A DNA stretch of 9,530 nucleotides from Actinomycetota bacterium (GTDB taxonomy: Bacteria; Actinomycetota; Humimicrobiia; Humimicrobiales; Humimicrobiaceae), in NCBI GenBank assembly GCA_016927635.1, contig JAFGMJ010000107.1:1-9530 (forward strand). The letters are read 5' to 3'. Below the pieces are notes generated by a model, which saw nothing but the letters and a program-made list of their open reading frames with translations, was not told the origin of the DNA and did no database searches. A program made the translations under genes and the position numbers. Position 1 is the first letter of the stretch. Every line of letters starts with the position of its first letter. Below are positions 1 through 7,323 of this stretch, in pieces.

Positions 1-174
1 GGAAATAAGAATTAGTCCTTTAATATACTTGCTGGTGAAAGGGGGAATGCCAATAAAAAATCAAAGGTTTGTTTTAAAAGCACAATATAAAATTAAATAA
101 ATAATTAAAATTCCTTTTTTAAAACAAGCCTGCTAAATATTTCAGCAAAATTTCATTAAAAGACAGGAGGAAAA
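1..174. other. AT-rich upstream region of the importer operon
   Basis: No convincing gene is visible here. The DNA is very AT-rich and ends in a strong ribosome binding site (AGGAGG, 165-170) four bases before the binding-protein ATG. Two copies of an 11-bp sequence in inverted orientation lie at 69-79 (TTGTTTTAAAA) and 117-127 (TTTTAAAACAA). This may be an operator or just AT-rich chance. I could not pick a -35/-10 pair with good spacing. The promoter of the operon presumably lies here or just upstream of the window. Confidence 0.5.
69..127. repeat. Inverted repeat upstream of the binding protein (possible operator)
   Basis: TTGTTTTAAAA at 69-79 is the exact reverse complement of TTTTAAAACAA at 117-127, with 37 bases between the arms. 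Each arm contains the self-complementary core TTTTAAAA. The position, about 50-100 bases before the first gene of a sugar importer, is where a LacI- or ROK-type regulator could bind. No regulator gene is in the window, and the base composition makes chance matches likely, so this is a weak call. Confidence 0.25.
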
Positions 175-1326
175 ATGAAAAAGACATTAATATGGATAAT
201 GGCAGTGCTTTTTGCAATATCCTTATCCTTAGCCGGGATAAGTTGCAAACAAGAAGCAGCAGAAACCACAGCTGCAGCAGAAACCACAGCTGCAGCAGAG
301 ACTGAAGCAGCAGAGACTGAAGCAGCAGAGACTGAAGCAGCAGAGACTGAAGCAGCGGAAGAGACCGGTCTGCCTGAAAAGACAGTAACTGGCAAAGACT
401 GGGCAGATGTAAAAGTCGGCTATGTAATGCCATACCTGGAAGGATGGTTCTTCTACTGGGATGTTGGCTTTAAGGTGCCAATGGAATATAACAACATTTA
501 TTCAGAGACGGTACTTACATACTGGGATGCAGAAGCCGAGCTTCAGGGCGTAAGGGATTTCATTACAAAAGGGTTTGATGCAATAAGCTTACAGACTGCA
601 AACCCGGATGTGGCTCAAACTGCAGCCCAGATATGCAACGAAGCTGATGTCCCGCTTTTCATAGATAACACCGATGTTGCAGATGGGCCAGGAAAAGAAA
701 TTGCAGATGTCGAAATGGATTGGGTTGAAGTTGGAAGGCAATTCGGAAATCTGTTAAAGGACAATGCTAATGGAGCAAAAGTAGTGCATATGCAGGCTGC
801 TGCTGGATTTCCGGTTGTTACCAAGCAAATAGATGGATTGGATGAAGTTCTTGCTGCAAATCCAGGCGCATATGAGATTGTACAAACAGAGTATAACCCT
901 GAATACAGCACAGAAGTTACTTTCAACAGCCTGTCCGCAATAATACAGAGCGGCCTTGAATTTAATGCTGTGGTATGCGGCTACCAGGAATCAACAGAAG
1001 CATCTATTGAAGCTTTGAAAGCAAATGATGTTTCTCTGGATGACGTATATATCATCTCTGGTAATGGCGGACCGCTTGACGTTGAGAACTTCAAAGACGG
1101 TGACCTTGACGCTGCAGTTTCACAACCGGTAGGTTTTCATGCTATGCTTGTAGCTACTACCATTATTCAGTACTTAAGCACCGGTACAGTTCCGGAACTC
1201 CAGCTTACCCCAATCGTTCCTGTTACCAGGGAAAACTGGGAAGAGACACTTATTCCATGGGATGTGGATGAATCATGGATTCCGGTTGCAGAAAAATTTG
1301 TTGAGACCGGCGTTCTGGAATATTAA
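175..1326 (+). CDS. Sugar ABC transporter substrate-binding lipoprotein (type 1 periplasmic binding fold)
   Basis: This is the extracytoplasmic receptor of the importer encoded downstream. It would bind the sugar-like ligand and deliver it to the two permeases. The N-terminus (MKK, then a hydrophobic stretch at residues 5-22) ends in GIS-Cys24, a plausible though not textbook lipobox, so the protein is probably lipid-anchored. Residues 28-63 are a low-complexity Ala/Glu/Thr linker made of two 6-residue and four 5-residue repeats. The mature domain begins near residue 70 (VKVGYVMPYLEGW) and runs through a two-lobe fold typical of Peripla_BP_4 proteins. Visible markers are GFDAISLQTANPD, DVPLFIDN, GAKVVHMQ and the C-terminal SQPVGFHAMLVA. 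The length of 383 residues is normal for the family plus linker. The start is supported by AGGAGG four bases upstream. It is first in the cluster and separated from the ATPase gene by a stem-loop, a common arrangement allowing higher receptor expression. The ligand cannot be named; ribose, inositol and xylose types are all possible. Confidence 0.93.
   Translation: MKKTLIWIMAVLFAISLSLAGISCKQEAAETTAAAETTAAAETEAAETEAAETEAAETEAAEETGLPEKTVTGKDWADVKVGYVMPYLEGWFFYWDVGFKVPMEYNNIYSETVLTYWDAEAELQGVRDFITKGFDAISLQTANPDVAQTAAQICNEADVPLFIDNTDVADGPGKEIADVEMDWVEVGRQFGNLLKDNANGAKVVHMQAAAGFPVVTKQIDGLDEVLAANPGAYEIVQTEYNPEYSTEVTFNSLSAIIQSGLEFNAVVCGYQESTEASIEALKANDVSLDDVYIISGNGGPLDVENFKDGDLDAAVSQPVGFHAMLVATTIIQYLSTGTVPELQLTPIVPVTRENWEETLIPWDVDESWIPVAEKFVETGVLEY
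256..357 (+). repeat. In-frame tandem repeats encoding the Ala/Glu/Thr tether
   Basis: Two perfect 18-bp units (GCAGCAGAAACCACAGCT, 256-273 and 274-291) are followed by four perfect 15-bp units (GCAGCAGAGACTGAA, 292-306, 307-321, 322-336, 337-351) and a partial unit. Both unit lengths are multiples of three, so gain or loss of copies would change linker length without breaking the reading frame. The coded peptide is an acidic flexible spacer between the lipid anchor and the binding domain. Confidence 0.95.
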
Positions 1327-1337
1327 TCAGTTTATGC

Positions 1338-1366
1338 ATCGTGAGTGCCATTCCGGCACTCACGAT
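1338..1366 (+). promoter_or_regulatory. Perfect intercistronic stem-loop after the binding-protein gene
   Basis: ATCGTGAGTGCC (1338-1349) and GGCACTCACGAT (1355-1366) form a perfect 12-bp stem with a 5-base loop (ATTCC), starting 11 bases after the stop codon. It is the most GC-rich structure between genes in the window. It is not followed by a run of T (next bases AATATATGG), so it is not a classical intrinsic terminator. By analogy with other binding-protein operons (for example malE), it more likely stabilises the 3' end of the receptor mRNA or causes partial termination, giving more receptor than ATPase and permease. That role is inferred. Confidence 0.8.
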
Positions 1367-1452
1367 AATATATGGACTAATTCTTAATTAAAATTTTCAC
1401 ATTATTTATTTTATTTTCGGATTTTTCAGTTATCAATTATCTAGGAGCTATA

Positions 1453-2955
1453 ATGGAAATACCTCATGATAATTTGGTATTACAAACAAAAAAAATAATA
1501 AAAAATTACCCTGGCGTAAGGGCTCTTAACGATGTTGACTTTGATTTAAAAGAAGGCGAGGTACATTGTCTTGTGGGGAAAAATGGCGCTGGTAAATCTA
1601 CCCTTATCGAGATTCTAGCAGGTTCAATAAAACCAGACGGAGGAATAATCGAGGTTTTCGGGGAGGACTATAATCAGCTTAATCCCACAAAGTCAATAGC
1701 TCTTGGAATTGAGACCATACACCAGGAAAACTTTCTGGCACAGGATATGACAGTTGCAGAAAATATTTTCCTCGGCAACCTGAAAAAAAATAAAGCCGGT
1801 TTTTTCAGCATGAGAAAATGCATTAAGGATGCAAAGGAAATATTTTCCTCACTGGATGTCAGCATAAACCCCTCAGTGCTTGTAAGCACATTGACTCCGG
1901 TTGAAAAAAAAGTAATTTCTATAGCTAAAGCATTTTCTGAAAATTTAAAAGTTCTTATACTCGATGAACCGACTGCTGCGCTTGATGAAGAAGTAGAAAA
2001 TAAATTATTCAAAACTGTCAAAAACCTTCTCTCCAAAGGAATCAGTATAATTTATATATCTCATAATCTTGATGAGATTTTTCTTCTTGGCGACAGGGTA
2101 ACAGTGCTTCGTGATGGAAAAAAAATAGCAACGCATTTTATTAAAGAAGTTGATGAGAAAAAATTGATATCAGATATGATAGGTGAAGAAAAAGCAGAAA
2201 TGACCAGAGAAAAAAGTACTGCTATTTTTGAAGGAGAACTGGAAGTCAAAAATTATTCTCGCAGAGGCGTAATAAAAGATGTATCTTTTAAAGTGAAAAG
2301 AGGAGAGATTTTTGGCATAGGAGGGCTTGTAGGTTCCGGAAGGACTGAACTTGTAAGCATGGTTTTTGGCATTGATAAAAAAGACAGCGGAAAGCTTATT
2401 TTAAATGGAAAGGATATTACTCCAAAAAATCCTGTTGATGCCATAAATAAAGGCCTGGGATTCTTAGCAGAAGATAGAAAAACCAACAGCCTGATGCTTT
2501 ACCGTCCGATTTATGAAAATATAAGTGTTGTAGACCTTATAAAAAGAAGCGGCGCTTTTCTTAAACTTCAAAAGGAAAGAAAATCTGTACAGGACATTTC
2601 GGATAAATTAAATATTGTGGCGCCTTCAATAAATCAGCTGGTTGTAAAATTAAGCGGCGGTAACCAGCAGAAAGTGGTATTTGGTAAATGGCTGATTGCT
2701 AACTCCGATATTCTTATACTGGATGAGCCCACGGTTGGTATAGATATTGGCGCAAAGGAAGAAATCTATTCTCTTATTAACGGTTTAGCAAAGCAGGGCA
2801 AGATAATTATTATGATTTCATCTGATACTCCTGAACTTGCGTCCATGTGTAATAGAGTCGGGGTTATGAGAGCCGGGAAGATGATAAAAATACTTGAAAA
2901 AGATGAAGTTTCAGAAGAGAACATTTTAAAGTATTCAATAGGTTCACAAAGTTAA
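1453..2955 (+). CDS. Sugar ABC transporter ATP-binding protein with two ABC domains (RbsA/MglA-like)
   Basis: This is the cytoplasmic energy-coupling subunit. One polypeptide carries both nucleotide-binding domains, as in ribose/galactose importers, and the 500-residue length is typical. Domain 1 has Walker A GKNGAGKST (residues 42-50) and Walker B LILDEP (168-173) followed by TAALDEE. Domain 2 has a degenerate Walker A, GLVGSGRTE (291-299, Arg for the usual Lys), an intact signature LSGGNQQK (400-407) and Walker B LILDEP (421-426). Degeneracy of the second Walker A is normal in this family. The first signature is unusually altered: LTPVEKK (147-153) where the family usually has a form like LSxxQQQ. 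In the head-to-tail arrangement one composite site (Walker A of domain 1 with signature of domain 2) looks intact and the other looks dead. The start is supported by AGGAG at 1443-1447. The permease gene begins 12 bases after its stop, so the genes are surely cotranscribed. Confidence 0.95.
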   Translation: MEIPHDNLVLQTKKIIKNYPGVRALNDVDFDLKEGEVHCLVGKNGAGKSTLIEILAGSIKPDGGIIEVFGEDYNQLNPTKSIALGIETIHQENFLAQDMTVAENIFLGNLKKNKAGFFSMRKCIKDAKEIFSSLDVSINPSVLVSTLTPVEKKVISIAKAFSENLKVLILDEPTAALDEEVENKLFKTVKNLLSKGISIIYISHNLDEIFLLGDRVTVLRDGKKIATHFIKEVDEKKLISDMIGEEKAEMTREKSTAIFEGELEVKNYSRRGVIKDVSFKVKRGEIFGIGGLVGSGRTELVSMVFGIDKKDSGKLILNGKDITPKNPVDAINKGLGFLAEDRKTNSLMLYRPIYENISVVDLIKRSGAFLKLQKERKSVQDISDKLNIVAPSINQLVVKLSGGNQQKVVFGKWLIANSDILILDEPTVGIDIGAKEEIYSLINGLAKQGKIIIMISSDTPELASMCNRVGVMRAGKMIKILEKDEVSEENILKYSIGSQS

Positions 2956-2967
2956 AAGAGGGTTTAA

Positions 2968-3951
2968 ATGAATAATAATATTCAAAATAATATTGCAGCC
3001 GATGCAGGCACAGGCACATCCAGAGCAGCTGATATATTTAAAAAGCAGGAAGTCTTTCTTGCAATAGTCATAGTAGTGCTTGGGGTAATAGTTTCAATAG
3101 TAAATCCACTTTTTTTAAGTTTACAGAATTTTTTCAATATTGTCCTGGCTGTATCGATAACAGGTGTTGCCACTATTGGATTATCTCTTGTTTTCATCTC
3201 CGGTGAGTTTGACCTGACTCTTGGAGCTATGATGTCCTTGCAGTGTATATTATTTGCTACTTTTGCAACAAAAATAAATCCTGCAGTCGGCATTATTTTA
3301 ACACTTCTTTTTGGTCTTGTTTTTGGAGCTGTTAACGGGTTTTTTGTTACAAGAATAAGGGCCCATTCCTTTATAATCACCCTGGCGCTGCTTTCTGTAT
3401 ATTCAGGACTGGCTTTAGTCATAAGTAAGGGGAATTGGGTCTCGATGGTGGGAACATTTATGGTCTTTAAAAATAAAATATTTAATATTATTCCAAACCC
3501 GGCCATTGTTTTTGTAATTGCCCTTATAATATTTGCTGTCGTGTACAGATATACAAATTTTGGCAGGATATTATATGCAATAGGAGGTAATCCGCAGGCT
3601 GCCTACCTGTCGGGTTTAAAAGTCAAAAATTATAAAATACTGGCTTTTACAATAGCTGCTGTTCTCTACAGCGTTGCGTCAATTGTACTGGTTTCAATGC
3701 TTGGAACAGCCCAGCCAACATCTGGCGATGTATATATGCTTGAAGCATTTGCCGCTGCAGTTGTCGGAGGGATAATGATGGGCGGAGGAAAAGGTAATAT
3801 GCTTGGCCTTTTTCTCGGGGTAATTGTATTCGGGCTTATTAACAATGCGCTGATTATTATGAATGTAGATCCTTTTTGGAGAGATGTTGTGGTGGGAGCT
3901 ATTATACTGGCAGCAGTAGGAGTCAGCGGTTTTGGAGCATCTAGGAAGTAG
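2968..3951 (+). CDS. Sugar ABC transporter permease, first of two (RbsC-like)
   Basis: This is an inner-membrane channel subunit of the importer. After a polar N-terminus of about 28 residues it is almost entirely hydrophobic, with roughly nine or ten membrane segments (for example about 29-50, 56-76, 108-127, 170-190, 219-240 and 280-300). It carries BPD_transp_2 landmarks: GEFDLTLG at 79-86 (matching GGIDLSVG-type motifs), GGNPQAAYLSGLKV from 206 (the cytoplasmic loop that contacts the ATPase) and GGGKGN from 272. The start has AAGAGGG (2956-2962) five bases upstream. It lies between the ATPase gene and a second, closely related permease, with which it probably forms a heterodimeric pore. 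Confidence 0.95.
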   Translation: MNNNIQNNIAADAGTGTSRAADIFKKQEVFLAIVIVVLGVIVSIVNPLFLSLQNFFNIVLAVSITGVATIGLSLVFISGEFDLTLGAMMSLQCILFATFATKINPAVGIILTLLFGLVFGAVNGFFVTRIRAHSFIITLALLSVYSGLALVISKGNWVSMVGTFMVFKNKIFNIIPNPAIVFVIALIIFAVVYRYTNFGRILYAIGGNPQAAYLSGLKVKNYKILAFTIAAVLYSVASIVLVSMLGTAQPTSGDVYMLEAFAAAVVGGIMMGGGKGNMLGLFLGVIVFGLINNALIIMNVDPFWRDVVVGAIILAAVGVSGFGASRK

Positions 3952-3966
3952 GGGAGGAAATTTAAA

Positions 3967-4950
3967 ATGAGCGATAAAGAACAATATGCTTCTGCCGTAA
4001 ATCCCAATTTGACCCGGGCTTCAAAAATGTCCAGGTTCTTAAATCAAAAGACAGTGCTGATTTTTATAATGATAGTGATTTCTATTGCTGTTACTGTAAC
4101 AAATCAGAATTTCATTTCATTAAAAAATTTATTTAATATACTTTCAGCAGTTTCTGTTGTTGGGATCACGACTGTGGGCGCATCAATGGTTTTGATAACC
4201 GGTGAATTTGATATGACACTGGGGCCCGTATTTTCTGTTACTGCATGGCTGATGGCTCTTTTTACTCCTACATACGGGGCTGCTTTAGGTATAACTGCAG
4301 CTATTGCCGCAGGCATTATATTTGGAATAATTACAGGGCTGGTTGTAGTAAATGTAAAAGCTAACTCTTTTATAGTAACACTTGCTCTTGGTTCAGTTTA
4401 CACTGGCGTTGGACTGCTTCTTAACAGAGGCGCTTATTCCTCTATGTCAGGTTTTTTTACAATTTTTAAAGAAAAAATATTTGGGGTGATTCCTTATTCA
4501 ATAATCGCATTGCTTTTGGTCCTATTGATAGCAGCGCTATTGTTTAAATTCACAAAATTCGGAAGATCAATATTCTTATTAGGTTCAAACCAGCATGCTG
4601 CTTATCTTTCAGGAATAAAAGTAAAATTCAATAAAGTAATGGTATTTGCTGTAGCAGGTATATTATATGGGATTGCAAGTATTGTGCTTGTATCACAAAT
4701 AAGCGTAGCAATGAACTACATTGGCGTACCATACACTCTTGCCTCGCTTGCCGCTGCTGTACTTGGAGGCGTGGTGCTGGGCGGAGGAAAAGGAGACGTT
4801 TTAGGTATTTTCCTGGGGGTTCTTCTTTTTGGGCTGGTAACCAATGCAATGATACTTATGCAGATAGACCCTTACTGGAGGGAGATTGTTAACGGCGCTA
4901 TTATCTTAATAGCTTTGTCAGTAACCGGTTATCTGGAATCAAAAGAATGA
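3967..4950 (+). CDS. Sugar ABC transporter permease, second of two (RbsC-like)
   Basis: This is the partner channel subunit, also 327 residues. It aligns with the preceding permease without gaps: GEFDMTLG also begins at residue 79, the GSNQHAAYLSGIKV loop at 206 and GGGKGD at 272. Counting by eye, about half of residues 193-248 are identical (28 of 56). The N-terminal 30 residues and some membrane helices differ clearly, so this is an old duplication rather than a recent copy. The ribosome binding site GGGGAGG begins right at the upstream stop (3951-3957), and the ATG follows 15 bases after that stop. Both permease genes were retained, which suggests specialised halves of a heterodimer as in other two-permease CUT2 importers; the homodimer alternative cannot be excluded. 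Confidence 0.95.
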   Translation: MSDKEQYASAVNPNLTRASKMSRFLNQKTVLIFIMIVISIAVTVTNQNFISLKNLFNILSAVSVVGITTVGASMVLITGEFDMTLGPVFSVTAWLMALFTPTYGAALGITAAIAAGIIFGIITGLVVVNVKANSFIVTLALGSVYTGVGLLLNRGAYSSMSGFFTIFKEKIFGVIPYSIIALLLVLLIAALLFKFTKFGRSIFLLGSNQHAAYLSGIKVKFNKVMVFAVAGILYGIASIVLVSQISVAMNYIGVPYTLASLAAAVLGGVVLGGGKGDVLGIFLGVLLFGLVTNAMILMQIDPYWREIVNGAIILIALSVTGYLESKE

Positions 4951-5017
4951 GCTGCCAAGAATTTAAGTTATAAGATATATTATAAAAAATTTTTTAAAAA
5001 CTATCAGGAGGAGAAAA
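4951..5017 (+). other. Short AT-rich gap with an A6-T6-A5 tract before the oxidoreductase
   Basis: The gap contains an uninterrupted A6T6A5 run at 4984-5000 just upstream of the ribosome binding site. No terminator is visible, so read-through from the permease genes is expected. The tract resembles those at 115-124 and 6273-6282, each upstream of a gene with an AGGAG-type ribosome binding site. It could help keep the mRNA leader unstructured. Confidence 0.4.
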
Positions 5018-6055
5018 ATGTCAGAAAAAAAACTGGGTGTTGGGGTTTTTGGAATGGGTTGGGTATCAACAGAACACATAAAAGGTTATATGCGGAACCC
5101 TAAATGCGAAATAAAGGCACTCGCTTCCAGGAGCAGGTCAAGCGCAGAAGCAAGAAAAGCTGAATTCAACCTGGATTGCGATGTTGTAGACAGTTTTGAT
5201 GATTTGCTAAAGAGAGACGATATTGATATTATATCAATGTGCTCTCCAAACTTTTTAAGGTCAGAAGAAATAATAAAAGCATGCGAAGCAGGCAAACACT
5301 TCTTTGCTGAAAAACCTGTAGCGCATTCAATTGATGAGTTAAGGGCCGTAAAGAAAGCTTATGAAGAAGCTAAATCTAAATATAAAATCAAATCAGTGGT
5401 CGGTTTTGTTGCAGAATACTATAATCAGTTTTTATCTATTAAAAGCATGATAGATAAAGGCGCCCTGGGAGATATATTTTTTGTTGAGACTGACTACTGG
5501 CATGAACTTGGTCCATGGTGGCATGGGTGGACATGGGGCGCCTATACAAAAAAAGGCGGGCCATCTGTAGCGCTGCTGGGAGCCTGCCATTCGATAGGCG
5601 TTCTTATGCGTGTAGGAGGAGATGTCGAAGAGGTCCATGGATATGGAGTATGGGGGCACAGGAAAGAATATGAATACCCGCCTACTTTTTCTGCTTCAGT
5701 CAAATTTAAAAACGGGGCTATAGGCAAAACAGGCGGCAGCTTTGAAATAGAATGCCCTTATGTCTTCAACCTTATAATACATGGAAGCAAGGGTTCAGTA
5801 TTAAATGAAAAGTTCTTTACAAAAGACGTATTTGCCGGACAGGAGGATTTCCAGACTTTCAACTGCACATTGATTAACAGTGGTGAAGTGACCCATCATC
5901 CCTTTGGCCAGGTAATAGATGCTTTTGTTGAAGATATAGTAAATGATAAGGATAGTAAAATAAGACTTGATTATGGAATCAAAGTCCATGAAGTAGGCTT
6001 GGCAATTGACAGATCTATTGAGACCGGTGAAATTGTAAAACTTCCGATTCTATAG
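5018..6055 (+). CDS. Gfo/Idh/MocA-family NAD(P)-dependent oxidoreductase
   Basis: This is a predicted cytoplasmic dehydrogenase of sugars, cyclitols or related polyols. The N-terminal Rossmann domain begins GVGVFGMGWVSTEH (residues 7-20, dinucleotide-binding GxG at 12-14). The family motif EKP is at 98-100, with Lys99 the expected catalytic lysine. The C-terminal substrate domain has GWTWGAYTKKGGPS, then LLGACH with His191 as the expected catalytic histidine. In inositol-dehydrogenase-type members an Asp sits four residues before this His (DxxxH). Here that position is Leu187, so proton relay or substrate orientation may differ. The 345-residue length is typical. A very strong ribosome binding site (AGGAGGAG, 5006-5013) precedes the ATG. 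The gene follows the importer by 67 bases on the same strand, so it likely acts on the imported compound. The exact substrate and cofactor preference cannot be read from the sequence. Confidence 0.93.
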   Translation: MSEKKLGVGVFGMGWVSTEHIKGYMRNPKCEIKALASRSRSSAEARKAEFNLDCDVVDSFDDLLKRDDIDIISMCSPNFLRSEEIIKACEAGKHFFAEKPVAHSIDELRAVKKAYEEAKSKYKIKSVVGFVAEYYNQFLSIKSMIDKGALGDIFFVETDYWHELGPWWHGWTWGAYTKKGGPSVALLGACHSIGVLMRVGGDVEEVHGYGVWGHRKEYEYPPTFSASVKFKNGAIGKTGGSFEIECPYVFNLIIHGSKGSVLNEKFFTKDVFAGQEDFQTFNCTLINSGEVTHHPFGQVIDAFVEDIVNDKDSKIRLDYGIKVHEVGLAIDRSIETGEIVKLPIL

Positions 6056-6330
6056 TTAAAAAGGCTGAATAAGTGCCAGTTGTTTGTAGATATTTAATCG
6101 GAACCGGGATGCCTGATTTTATAACTTCCATATAATTAAAAATGTTTTATATTAATGGCGGTTTTGTTGACAATTAAATAATATGTTTGGAAAACAAACT
6201 TAAATTTTAATATTAAGGAATGTTTTCTTATTTTTAAATAGTAATCATTTCAGGCGGAAGTTTTTATAAAAGTTTTTTAAAATTTTTTAATTTTTAAAAA
6301 AATTATCAAAATAAAAGGACAGGAGAAAAA
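6056..6330 (+). other. 275-bp AT-rich intergenic region, possible internal promoter
   Basis: No gene is visible. A weak imperfect hairpin can be drawn around 6098-6118 (ATC-GG paired with CC-T-GAT, followed by TTTTATAA), too poor to call a terminator. A perfect -35-like TTGACA is at 6167-6172, but no good -10 lies 16-18 bases downstream. TATAAA at 6265-6270 likewise lacks a matching -35. A small dyad, GTTTG-gaaaa-CAAAC, lies at 6185-6199. The region ends with alternating T and A tracts (6273-6300) and AGGAG (6321-6325) before the next gene. Its length compared with the tight spacing of the transporter genes suggests a separate transcription start for the downstream enzymes, which is inference. 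Confidence 0.4.
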
Positions 6331-7323
6331 ATGGCTAAAGATTTTAACCCGGATATTGACCTGATAAAGTTTCAACCTGCAGAATTCCTGGCTTTCAGGG
6401 ATATGGAAGTGTGCAAAAGAGTTGCCAGGATTAAAAAAGAGGATATAGCAAAACCCCCAAAGGAGGCCCATCCGGATTTCAAAATAAGGGTGCTGCCGGT
6501 AAAGGAGTTTCATTTCCATATGGCGCTGGATATGTTTGTAAGGATAAAGAAAGCCCTTGATGAGGGCAAGCAATTTGTGGGCGTATTCCCAACAGGGCCG
6601 ATTTTCCAGTACCAGATGCTTGCAGAGATGGCAAATGCATTAAATATACCGATGAAGCATGTACATTACTTTTCAATGGATGAATATGCAGATGAAAATG
6701 GAAAAGATATCGACCCTAAATGGCCCGGTTCATTCCACTATACAATAGACAAACATTTTATCTCGAGGCTGAGGCCGGAACTGAGGATTCCAGAAAACCA
6801 GATACATTTTCCTTCCAGTAAAAATATTGACGTATATGATGAAATGATAGCTGATGCAAGAAAAGAACCTGGAGCAAAAGGGGCAAATATAATTTACGGC
6901 GGGACCGGTCTTTCGGGCCATCTTTCCTTCTGGGATCCTCATCTTGGTAAAAAATACGGCCTTAATCTGGAAGAATGGAAGAAAGCAAAACCAAGGCTTG
7001 TAGATTTTCATCCTATTTCAACGATACAAATGGCTGTTACAGACATGAGCGGTTCCTGGGCTTTTGTTCCCCCGAAAGCTTATACTTCTTCACCGTCAAC
7101 TTTACTTGCAGCTGATTATGTAAGCTGGTGGAACGATGGCTGCGGACTGACAGCGGATGGTTCATATGCGGGAGGAATAACATGGCAGAAGTTCATTGTC
7201 AGGCTTGCTCTGCATGGTCCTGTTAATACTGAAGTTCCATGCTCAATACTTAAAACCGTTCCGGGCGATTTTGTCATAATAGAACCTTTGGCAGAAGACC
7301 TTAAAATAGAGCTAACAGCATAA
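6331..7323 (+). CDS. Divergent glucosamine-6-phosphate isomerase/deaminase-like protein (NagB fold)
   Basis: This is a predicted cytoplasmic aldose-ketose isomerase or deaminase on an amino-sugar-like substrate. Motifs in NagB order are: VGVFPTGPIF (residues 83-92, the phosphate-loop region), FSMDEYAD (114-121, Asp117 matching the general-base Asp72 of E. coli NagB), PGSFHYTIDKHFI after it, YGGTGLSGHLSFWDP (189-203) matching the GxxxDGHxAFNEP motif, and LHGPVN near the C-terminus. In the third motif Ser195 replaces the Asp of DGH, the ring-opening His is kept (His197) and the following Glu is Asp202. Lys287 in ITWQKF may match the phosphate-contacting Lys208, an uncertain alignment. At 330 residues it is about 60 longer than E. 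coli NagB, mainly through an N-terminal extension (roughly residues 1-60) plus extra sequence around 225-280. AGGAG lies five bases before the ATG. No kinase is nearby, so the substrate may arrive unphosphorylated or be phosphorylated elsewhere. 6-Phosphogluconolactonase is a related alternative but fits less well. Confidence 0.85.
   Translation: MAKDFNPDIDLIKFQPAEFLAFRDMEVCKRVARIKKEDIAKPPKEAHPDFKIRVLPVKEFHFHMALDMFVRIKKALDEGKQFVGVFPTGPIFQYQMLAEMANALNIPMKHVHYFSMDEYADENGKDIDPKWPGSFHYTIDKHFISRLRPELRIPENQIHFPSSKNIDVYDEMIADARKEPGAKGANIIYGGTGLSGHLSFWDPHLGKKYGLNLEEWKKAKPRLVDFHPISTIQMAVTDMSGSWAFVPPKAYTSSPSTLLAADYVSWWNDGCGLTADGSYAGGITWQKFIVRLALHGPVNTEVPCSILKTVPGDFVIIEPLAEDLKIELTA

Noticed and set aside
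48..101. Possible 17-codon leader peptide (ATG at 48, preceded by a run of G)
   Set aside because: It is too short to judge, has no attenuator-like structure downstream and no notable codon pattern.
119..433. Leu/Gln-rich reverse-strand open frames overlapping the start of the binding-protein gene
   Set aside because: They are the complement of the GCAGCAGA repeat tract, lack a ribosome binding site and read as low-complexity sequence, so they are shadows of the real gene.
1338..1366. Classical rho-independent terminator
   Set aside because: The stem is perfect but no T-run follows, and the ATPase gene is clearly part of the same transporter, so full termination is unlikely.
2982..3506. 174-residue reverse-strand open frame inside the first permease gene
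   Set aside because: The opposite strand encodes an unmistakable permease with family motifs; the reverse frame shows no recognisable domain or ribosome binding site.
6167..6195. TTGACA as a promoter -35 box
   Set aside because: No acceptable -10 hexamer lies 16-18 bases downstream, so it is mentioned in the intergenic entry but not called as a promoter.
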